From positions 1-21,464 of the forward strand of contig JBAYVI010000043.1 of NCBI GenBank assembly GCA_041674625.1: a stretch of 21,464 bases of DNA, given 5' to 3'. Position 1 is the first letter of the stretch. Each line of letters opens with the position of its first letter. This DNA comes from BRH-c32 sp041674625 (GTDB taxonomy: Bacteria > Bacteroidota > Ignavibacteria > Ignavibacteriales > Melioribacteraceae). This document shows, piece after piece, positions 7,471-13,940 of the stretch. The position numbers were made by a program, and so were the translations under genes. A model generated the notes under the pieces. That model saw only the letters and a program-made list of their open reading frames with translations. It had not been told where the DNA came from and did no database searches.

Positions 7471-8765
7471 TTTTTATCTTCAACAAGAAGTACCATTACG
7501 CCTGAAAGTAGCATAGAAAGCCCACCGATTAGAAGGGCGTAAATTGCTTCATTAGCAAAAAGATGTTTAACGATCAATCCAAGGATAGCGGCAGCAGTTA
7601 TTTGTGGAATAACAATAAAAAAATTAAATATTCCCATATAAACTCCCATTTTTTCTTTAGGGAGTGCACCGGCAAGAATTGCGTAAGGCATTGCGAGTAT
7701 TGAGGCCCAAGCTAAACCAATCCCTAATTCAGAAACTAGCAGTAAATTTGGATCTTTAATGAAATAAAATGAAACCAAACTTAAAGCTCCGATTGTTAGA
7801 CTAATAAAATGAACGAATTTTCTACTGCTATATTTAGCAATTAAAGGCAAAACAAAAGCAGTAATTGCGGCAAATCCATTATAAACTGCGAATAAAATTC
7901 CAACCCAATTTGCACCTTCATTGTATGAAGCAGAAGAAGCATCAGTTGCACCAAAAATATGATGAGTTACAGCCGGGGTTGTATAAATCCACATAGCAAA
8001 GAGGGCGAACCATGAAAAAAATTGAACGAACGCTAATTGAATCATTGTCTTTGGCATAGCAATAAAATCATTGATTATTGATTTGAACCCAAAAGAGAAT
8101 CCCGCAGAATTTTTCTTTTCTAATTCAAATATTTCTAAATTATCGGGAGGATATTCTTTTGTATTAAATACTGTCCAAAGTACAGCAGAGATATAAGCAA
8201 AAGCGCCTACATAGAAAGAATAAATAACAGAATCGGGAATCTGACCTGGTGAAGCTGTATTTCCGATACCAAGAAGATTAGTAAAGATATAAGGAAGTGC
8301 AGAGGCAATAACTGCGCCTAAACCAATAAAAAAACTTTGTACAGCAAATCCGGTTGTCCTTTGTTCAGAAGGAAGTAAATCGGCGACTAAAGCTCTGAAC
8401 GGCTCCATTGATATATTTATAGAAGCATCCATAATCCATAGCATACCTGCGGCTATCCATAGCACCGGTGAATGTGGCATTGCCAACAGTGCTAAAGAGG
8501 CTAATATAGCACCAATAAGAAAGAATGGTCTTCTTCTTCCCAATTTGCCCCAAGTTCTATCGCTCATGTAGCCAATTATTGGCTGGATTAGTAATCCGGT
8601 AGTAGGAGCTGCAATCCATAAAATAGGAATTTCATCTATACTTGCCCCTAAGGTTTCAAATATTCTGCTTACATTCGCATTTTGAAGTGCAAAACCGAAT
8701 TGGATACCAAGAAATCCAAAACTCATGTTCCATATTTGCCAAAAGTTAAGTTTTTTTTTATTCAT
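7467..8765 (-). CDS. MFS transporter, SLC45-like (second paralogue)
   Basis: This 432-residue, roughly 12-helix major-facilitator protein shares motif A (IGYMSDRTWGKLGRRRPFFL) and the MGVYMGIFNFFIVIPQ stretch with the transporter at 5422-6678, and the two align along most of their length. SLC45-like bacterial carriers include maltose and other sugar transporters, which is the likely but unproven role. ATG at 8763-8765 is preceded on this strand by GGAG with about 6-7 nt spacing, a good ribosome-binding site. It is transcribed alone, divergently from the isoprenoid/PTS gene run, and its stop overlaps the convergent exported-protein gene. A hairpin 72 bases past its stop may end the transcript. 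Confidence 0.88.
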   Translation of the reverse strand: MNKKKLNFWQIWNMSFGFLGIQFGFALQNANVSRIFETLGASIDEIPILWIAAPTTGLLIQPIIGYMSDRTWGKLGRRRPFFLIGAILASLALLAMPHSPVLWIAAGMLWIMDASINISMEPFRALVADLLPSEQRTTGFAVQSFFIGLGAVIASALPYIFTNLLGIGNTASPGQIPDSVIYSFYVGAFAYISAVLWTVFNTKEYPPDNLEIFELEKKNSAGFSFGFKSIINDFIAMPKTMIQLAFVQFFSWFALFAMWIYTTPAVTHHIFGATDASSASYNEGANWVGILFAVYNGFAAITAFVLPLIAKYSSRKFVHFISLTIGALSLVSFYFIKDPNLLLVSELGIGLAWASILAMPYAILAGALPKEKMGVYMGIFNFFIVIPQITAAAILGLIVKHLFANEAIYALLIGGLSMLLSGVMVLLVEDKN

Positions 8766-8863
8766 TAATTCTCCACTATTCTAAAATTGAAACGATATTA
8801 AATTATCAAAAAAAATGATAAATTTTTAATTATATTAATGAAATCCATTTCTAATTTGTGAAT

Positions 8864-9910
8864 ATGAAAAATAAACAAAAAATAATTTCAGATAGAAAGT
8901 CAGACCATGTAGATCTTTGTCTAACTGATACAGTTTCTTATAAAAAGACAAATGGTTTTGATTATTATGATTTTATTCATTTTGCAGCTACTGATGTAGA
9001 TTTCAATAAAATAACACTTTCACAAAAATTATTTAATAAAACTATTTCATACCCTTTTTTTATTTCTTGTATGACTGGAGGATATAATGGTTCATTAAAA
9101 ATAAATTCTGAACTTGCTAACTTAGCTTCTCTAATGAACATACCGGTAGGTGTTGGAAGTCAAAGGCAAGCATTAGAAAATGATTCACTTATCGAAACAT
9201 ATAGAGTAATAAGAAAGAACAATAAAGATGGACTTGTATTTGGTAATATCGGAGTTCCTCAAATAGTAAAATCTAAAGACCCAATCGAAATAATTAAAAA
9301 GCTAAGCGATATTATAGAAGCTGATGCAATGGTGATTCATGTAAATCCATTGCAAGAAATATTTCAACCTGAAGGTGAACTTCATTTTCATGGTTTCTTG
9401 GATAAATTAAGCAACATTACCTCCAAAATAAAAATTCCGATTATTATTAAAGAAGTTGGTTCAGGTATTAATTACAATTCTGCTAAATTATATCTTGAAA
9501 GAGGCGCAGTAGGAATTGATGTAGCAGGAGCAGGGGGTACAAGCTGGTCAAAAGTCGAAATAGAAAGAAATAAAAGTCTTGTATCATATTTTTGGGGAGA
9601 ATGGGGTTTAAGAACTTCTTACTGCGTGAGAACTGTGGCCGAACTTAAAAAAGATTATAAATTTACTTTATTAGCATCAGGTGGAATAAATAATAGTCTT
9701 GATTTTGCTAAATCAATTGCATTAGGTGCAGATTTAAGTGGTTCAGCGCGTATAATATTGAAAAATATAGTAGAAAATGGAATTGATGAGACCAAAAATA
9801 TGTTATTACAATGGATTGATGATCTAAAGAAAATAATGTTTTTAACAGGGTCTATAAATCTCAAAGAATTTAGAAATGGAAAAATAATAAAAGCAGAGGA
9901 ATTAATTTGA
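8864..9910 (+). CDS. fni: Type 2 isopentenyl-diphosphate delta-isomerase
   Basis: This 348-residue FMN- and NADPH-dependent enzyme interconverts IPP and DMAPP. Signatures in order: RKSDHVDLCL near the N-terminus, FISCMTGG, the VGVGSQRQALE flavin loop, NIGVPQI, the HVNPLQEIFQPEGE stretch whose Asn, Gln and Glu correspond to the conserved catalytic and Mg-binding residues, IIKEVGSGI, GIDVAGAGGTSWSKVE, FWGEWGLRT and LLASGGINN with GADLSGSARI as the phosphate-binding end. A GTG six bases earlier (8858) would add two residues; neither start has a Shine-Dalgarno box, and I chose the ATG. It heads the plus-strand run and is joined to the prenyl synthase gene by a 4-nt TTGA overlap, so building-block supply and chain elongation are made together. 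Use of type 2 rather than type 1 isomerase is common in Bacteroidota-related bacteria. Confidence 0.96.
   Translation: MKNKQKIISDRKSDHVDLCLTDTVSYKKTNGFDYYDFIHFAATDVDFNKITLSQKLFNKTISYPFFISCMTGGYNGSLKINSELANLASLMNIPVGVGSQRQALENDSLIETYRVIRKNNKDGLVFGNIGVPQIVKSKDPIEIIKKLSDIIEADAMVIHVNPLQEIFQPEGELHFHGFLDKLSNITSKIKIPIIIKEVGSGINYNSAKLYLERGAVGIDVAGAGGTSWSKVEIERNKSLVSYFWGEWGLRTSYCVRTVAELKKDYKFTLLASGGINNSLDFAKSIALGADLSGSARIILKNIVENGIDETKNMLLQWIDDLKKIMFLTGSINLKEFRNGKIIKAEELI
9895..9909 (+). promoter_or_regulatory. Ribosome-binding site selecting a TTG start
   Basis: AGAGGA at 9895-9900 stands 6 bases before TTG 9907-9909, whose last two bases are the start of the upstream TGA stop (TTGA). The box and spacing are ideal, and no other start precedes the conserved region closely, so the TTG is well supported and reinitiation coupling with fni is likely. 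Confidence 0.7.
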
Positions 9911-10902
9911 AATATGCTCGTAATTTACAAGAATTAAAGATTGAAAAAATAACTAAACAGGTAAACTCTAAACTTGACAACCTATTTACAAAGAAGAAAT
10001 TGAAATCATTATACGATCCATGTGCGTATATATTAAAGGATGGGGGAAAGAGATTAAGACCTTTATTAGTTCTGTTTTCTGCAGAGGCAGTAAATTATAA
10101 TCTAAATGATGCATTTAATTCAGCTTTAGCAGTAGAATTATTGCATAATTTTACACTTGCACATGATGATATAATGGATAATGCCGATAGAAGAAGAGGT
10201 GTGCCGACCGTTCATATCAAATATGATACAAATACTGCAATTCTTGCAGGCGATAATTTAATCTCTTATTCATACCATTTACTATTAAAGGATTGTTCAG
10301 ACAAAAATTGCAAAGCGATATTAAATGCATTTACTACCGGAATAATAGAAGTTTGTGAAGGGCAAAGTCTCGATAAAGAGTTTGAGTCACGCAAGGATGT
10401 TTCTATTGAAGAATATCTTAAGATGATTTATAAGAAAACTGCTGCTATGATAGAAATGAGTTGCAAAGTGGGAGGGCAGTTAAATAATGCTTCACCAATT
10501 TATATTAAGGCGCTTTCAAATTTTGGAATGCATTTAGGCTTAGCTTTTCAGTTGCAGGATGATTTATTAGATATAATTGGTAGCGAGAAGGAATTTGGAA
10601 AAAATATTGGTGGAGATATTAAAGAAGGAAAAAGAACTTTTTTAATGTTACGTGCATATCAATTAGCAAATAAGCAAGAAAAGGCTTTACTAAACAAAGT
10701 ATTTGATAGAAAAATAGATTCTAAAGAAGAAATAGAAAAAGTAAGAAACTTGTTTGAGAAATTAGGTGTAATAGATGAAGCAAAAAATAAAATTAATTAT
10801 TATACAGTAAAGGCACAGAAATACTTAAATAAACTACCAAATAAGAAAGGTGTTGAGACATTATTTTGGTTATCCGAATACTTAATTAATAGAAAAAAAT
10901 AA
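9907..10902 (+). CDS. Short-chain prenyl diphosphate synthase (FPP/GGPP synthase type)
   Basis: This 331-residue trans-prenyltransferase condenses IPP onto allylic diphosphates. DGGKRLRPLLVL spans residues 45-56; the first aspartate-rich motif is DDIMD at 87-91 followed by RRRG; the second is DDLLD at 218-222 with IIGSEKEFGK. The residue five before the first motif is Phe82. In this family an aromatic there blocks chain growth and gives C15-C20 products, whereas long-chain quinone-tail synthases have a small residue, so I predict FPP or GGPP (inference). The start is TTG, with a strong AGAGGA box. It overlaps fni by 4 nt and HPr by 1 nt (TAATG). Products could feed carotenoids, quinones, undecaprenyl lipid or prenylated chlorins. 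Confidence 0.92.
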   Translation: MKYARNLQELKIEKITKQVNSKLDNLFTKKKLKSLYDPCAYILKDGGKRLRPLLVLFSAEAVNYNLNDAFNSALAVELLHNFTLAHDDIMDNADRRRGVPTVHIKYDTNTAILAGDNLISYSYHLLLKDCSDKNCKAILNAFTTGIIEVCEGQSLDKEFESRKDVSIEEYLKMIYKKTAAMIEMSCKVGGQLNNASPIYIKALSNFGMHLGLAFQLQDDLLDIIGSEKEFGKNIGGDIKEGKRTFLMLRAYQLANKQEKALLNKVFDRKIDSKEEIEKVRNLFEKLGVIDEAKNKINYYTVKAQKYLNKLPNKKGVETLFWLSEYLINRKK

Positions 10903-11168
10903 TGATAGAGAAAAAAGTAAAAATCATCAATAATGCAGGTTTACATACACGTCCCGCTGCCACAATAGTAAAATTAGCCGGAAAATATAAATCAGAATTT
11001 TTTATCCATAAAGATGGTTATAATATAAACGGGAAAAGTATAATCGGTGTTATGACAATCGCTGCTGCCAAAGGGTCTGAATTAACATTAACTTTTGATG
11101 GAACTGATGAAGAAGAAGCATCTAAAGAATTATTAGATTATTTTCAAAGAGGTTTTGATGAACTCTAA
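10902..11168 (+). CDS. ptsH: Phosphocarrier protein HPr
   Basis: This 88-residue cytoplasmic phosphocarrier accepts phosphate from enzyme I on His15 (NAGLHTRPAA, residues 11-20) and passes it to EIIA domains. The second regulatory site is also present: Ser46 in NGKSIIGVM (43-51), the residue phosphorylated by HPr kinase/phosphorylase in Firmicutes and many other bacteria. The length is standard. ATG 10902 overlaps the prenyl synthase stop by one base. Enzyme I follows, but no enzyme II gene is in the window, so the pair may serve a remote sugar PTS or a regulatory role. Confidence 0.96.
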   Translation: MIEKKVKIINNAGLHTRPAATIVKLAGKYKSEFFIHKDGYNINGKSIIGVMTIAAAKGSELTLTFDGTDEEEASKELLDYFQRGFDEL

Positions 11169-12888
11169 AGCAAATACTTTACTGAAAGGAATTGCAGCTG
11201 CTTCCGGTATTACAATCGGAAATGCGTTTATCTTCTCAAAAGAGAAAGAAGAAATTAGTCAAGAGAGCATAGAAAATGTTAGCGAAGCAATTAAGAATCT
11301 TGAAGATGCATTAGCTCTCTCTAAAAAAGAATTAAAAAAAGTATTTAGCTTAGCTATGGATAAGTTAGGTGAAAAACGTGCGTCAATATTTGAAGCGCAA
11401 ATGATGATCTTAGATGATCCAGTTTTAATTGATAATATTAAAAGCAGAATAAAAAAAGAAAAAAAACTTCCTGAATATATTGTTGATGATGAAATATCAA
11501 AATATATTCAATTAATGAATGATGCTCATGAAATGTATATGAAAGAAAGGTCATTAGATATAGATGATATTAAAAATAGAATAATCAGGAATTTGAAGAA
11601 AAAGAAATGGAAATCAAAAATATCTTCTGATGTTATAGTAGTAACTACCTCAATTTCACCATCTGATACTGTACTCTTTACCAAAGCAAATGTTAAAGGA
11701 TATGTAACTGATTTCGGTGGATTAACTTCACATGCTGCAATTGTTGCACGTTCGTTAAATATTCCCGCCGTACTTGGAGTAAATGAAGCCACAGCCATAA
11801 TTAAAGATGGAGATATACTAATTGTTGATGGTTTTCATGGTGAAGTTATCATTAACCCTGACGAAGAAAAAATACTTCTATATAAAAATAAAATCAACGA
11901 ATTAAACCTCTATGATGAGAAGCTGTTTAAGTTAAGAAACAAACCAGCGGAAACAATTGATGGAAAAGAGATAAATTTAAGTGCAAATCTTGACCTTACT
12001 AAAGAGATTGACCTCATTTTTAGGAATAATCCGAAAGGAATTGGATTAGTAAGAACCGAACAAATATTTGAAGAATATGAAGCGTTCCCTGATGAAGACG
12101 AACAGTTTGAAGTATATAATTCAATTGCACAAAAAATATACCCTGAAAATGTTACTATTCGTGCTTTTGATATTGGAGGAGATAAAGTTTTGCCTGTTGA
12201 TCTTCATGAACCAAACCCATTTTTAGGATGGAGAGGGATTAGACTTTTATTAGACAATAGGAATTTATTTAAGTCGCAAATAAGAGCTGTACTTAGAGCA
12301 AGCCAAAATAAAAATATTAAATTTATGGTGCCAATGATTACTTCTATGGAAGAGGTAATTGAAACAAAAGAGTTAATTGAACAATGTAAAAAAGAGCTAA
12401 AGAAAGAAAAGAGAAGTTTTGATTGTAATATGCACTTTGGAATAATGATAGAAATTCCTGCCGCAGCAATTCTAACTTCATCATTTGCCCGGGAAGTTGA
12501 TTTTATAAGTATTGGTACAAATGATCTAATTCAATATCTATTAGCGGTTGATAGGGGCAACGAGATTGTATCTAAATTATACCAAGAATTTCATCCGTCC
12601 GTTATTCGTACACTTACACACATAATAAGAGAGGGAAAGGCATATAACTGTAAAGTTAGTTTATGCGGTGAAATGGGAGGTGATCCTCTTGCTGTACCTT
12701 TATTAATAGGGCTTGGGTTAGAAATTCTTAGTGTTTCTCCATCAATCGTACCTTTAATTAAAAGTATTATTAGAAAAATTAAATATAAAGATGCTCTTTT
12801 GCTCGCGGATAAGTGTTTAACTTATTCTACTGAGAGAGAGATAATTAATGAACTAAACTTATTTTACAATAGCATTATAGAAAATTAA
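11158..12888 (+). CDS. ptsI: PTS enzyme I (phosphoenolpyruvate-protein phosphotransferase)
   Basis: This 576-residue cytoplasmic enzyme takes phosphate from PEP and hands it to HPr. The phosphohistidine lies in GGLTSHAAIVARS, at about His192 (E. coli His189). The PEP-binding barrel shows GLVRTEQIF, FDIGGDKV, FLGWRGIRLL, GIMIEIPAAA and DFISIGTNDLIQYLLAVDRGN, and the catalytic Cys is in LCGEMGGDP at about residue 503 (E. coli Cys502). Length is normal, and every motif is intact. A TTG at 11155 is in frame, but ATG 11158 sits 5 bases after AAAGAGG (11146-11152), so I use the ATG. It overlaps ptsH by 11 nt and is followed directly by the sugar-phosphate isomerase. Confidence 0.97.
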   Translation: MNSKANTLLKGIAAASGITIGNAFIFSKEKEEISQESIENVSEAIKNLEDALALSKKELKKVFSLAMDKLGEKRASIFEAQMMILDDPVLIDNIKSRIKKEKKLPEYIVDDEISKYIQLMNDAHEMYMKERSLDIDDIKNRIIRNLKKKKWKSKISSDVIVVTTSISPSDTVLFTKANVKGYVTDFGGLTSHAAIVARSLNIPAVLGVNEATAIIKDGDILIVDGFHGEVIINPDEEKILLYKNKINELNLYDEKLFKLRNKPAETIDGKEINLSANLDLTKEIDLIFRNNPKGIGLVRTEQIFEEYEAFPDEDEQFEVYNSIAQKIYPENVTIRAFDIGGDKVLPVDLHEPNPFLGWRGIRLLLDNRNLFKSQIRAVLRASQNKNIKFMVPMITSMEEVIETKELIEQCKKELKKEKRSFDCNMHFGIMIEIPAAAILTSSFAREVDFISIGTNDLIQYLLAVDRGNEIVSKLYQEFHPSVIRTLTHIIREGKAYNCKVSLCGEMGGDPLAVPLLIGLGLEILSVSPSIVPLIKSIIRKIKYKDALLLADKCLTYSTEREIINELNLFYNSIIEN

Positions 12889-12908
12889 TGCTTTTTTATG
12901 AGGATGTT

Positions 12909-13940
12909 ATGACAACAAAAGAAATGGTTGCAAAGTTTGATATTCATAATCAATTTGATGTATTAGTAAAAACATATGAACAAATTGAATACGTTATTGG
13001 TAATGATTTTGAGTTAAAAGGGATAGAGACGGCACAAATAAAAAATATTATTGTTGCTGGATTAGGTGGTTCTGCTATTGCAGCGGATTTTGTAAAAGAT
13101 ATATTGATCAATGAATTATCAATTCCTATGGCAGTCAATAGGACTTATTCACTTCCTGGTTATGTAAATGAGAATACGTTATTTATTGCTTCCTCTTATT
13201 CAGGGAATACAGAAGAAACACTACATGCGGCATCAGAAGCACTGATAAAAGGAGCTAAAATTATCTGTATCACGACCGGTGGAAAACTTGCCGATTTCGC
13301 TTCCAAGAATAATTTAAATGTGATTATTCTTAAAAAAGGGTATCAACCTCGCTACGCTTTTGGGGTAAATTTTTTTACATTGCTTAATATTTTTAATAAG
13401 CTAAATTTATCATCAGTATATTCTAAAAATGTTGAATTAGCATCTAAACTTATAAAAGAATTAGGAGTTAAGTATTCAGAAGAAAATAATTATCCTTTAG
13501 CAATCGCTGAAAAGGTAGCAGGGAAAATTCCTATTATTTATTCTGTAAGTGATATAACTTCTTCATTAGGAATGAGATTTAAAAGTCAATTTAATGAAAA
13601 TGCTAAATTGCATTCATTTCAACATTATTTTCCTGAAATGAATCATAATGAAATTATTGGATGGGAAACATATAATACAAAACAGCTTAATGCGATTGTT
13701 TTTTTCTTAAAGGATATTAAATATCACGATCAGATAAAAAAAAGATTTACAATTGTAAAAGAATTATTAGAGAAAGCTGGTACCGAAGTAATGGAAATTG
13801 AAAGCAATCAAGAATCGTTTTTTCTTAGACTTATTGAATTAGTTTATTTAACTGATTGGATTACATACTATACTGCAATAGTAAAAGGAGCGGATCCATC
13901 AGAAATTGATTTTATTAATTACTTAAAGGATCATCTGTGA
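12909..13940 (+). CDS. Bifunctional phosphoglucose/phosphomannose isomerase
   Basis: This 343-residue SIS-fold isomerase interconverts fructose 6-phosphate with glucose 6-phosphate and mannose 6-phosphate. The tandem SIS architecture shows as VAGLGGSAIAADF near residues 46-58, FIASSYSGNTEET near 96-108 (phosphate-binding serines) and GVNFFTLLNIF. The C-terminal domain carries FNENAKLHSF and FPEMNHNEIIGWE: Glu230 and His246 are 16 residues apart, the spacing of the catalytic Glu203 and His219 that I recall for the Pyrobaculum enzyme. An ATG at 12888 overlaps the ptsI stop by one base and would add seven residues; I prefer 12909 because GAGGA (12900-12904) stands 4 bases before it. It ends in a GTGA overlap with the next gene. 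It would supply hexose phosphates for glycolysis and mannose-containing glycans. Confidence 0.93.
   Translation: MTTKEMVAKFDIHNQFDVLVKTYEQIEYVIGNDFELKGIETAQIKNIIVAGLGGSAIAADFVKDILINELSIPMAVNRTYSLPGYVNENTLFIASSYSGNTEETLHAASEALIKGAKIICITTGGKLADFASKNNLNVIILKKGYQPRYAFGVNFFTLLNIFNKLNLSSVYSKNVELASKLIKELGVKYSEENNYPLAIAEKVAGKIPIIYSVSDITSSLGMRFKSQFNENAKLHSFQHYFPEMNHNEIIGWETYNTKQLNAIVFFLKDIKYHDQIKKRFTIVKELLEKAGTEVMEIESNQESFFLRLIELVYLTDWITYYTAIVKGADPSEIDFINYLKDHL
13925..13939 (+). promoter_or_regulatory. Ribosome-binding site selecting a GTG start
   Basis: AAAGGA at 13925-13930 lies 6 bases before GTG 13937-13939, and this GTG forms a GTGA overlap with the stop of the isomerase gene. The signal peptide begins right after this codon (MKKGILVK), which confirms the start. 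Confidence 0.7.

Noticed and set aside
8803..8821. TTATCA-A7-TGATAA inverted repeat between the divergent MFS and fni genes
   Set aside because: A 6-bp stem around an A run in very AT-rich DNA; possible operator but no supporting copies.
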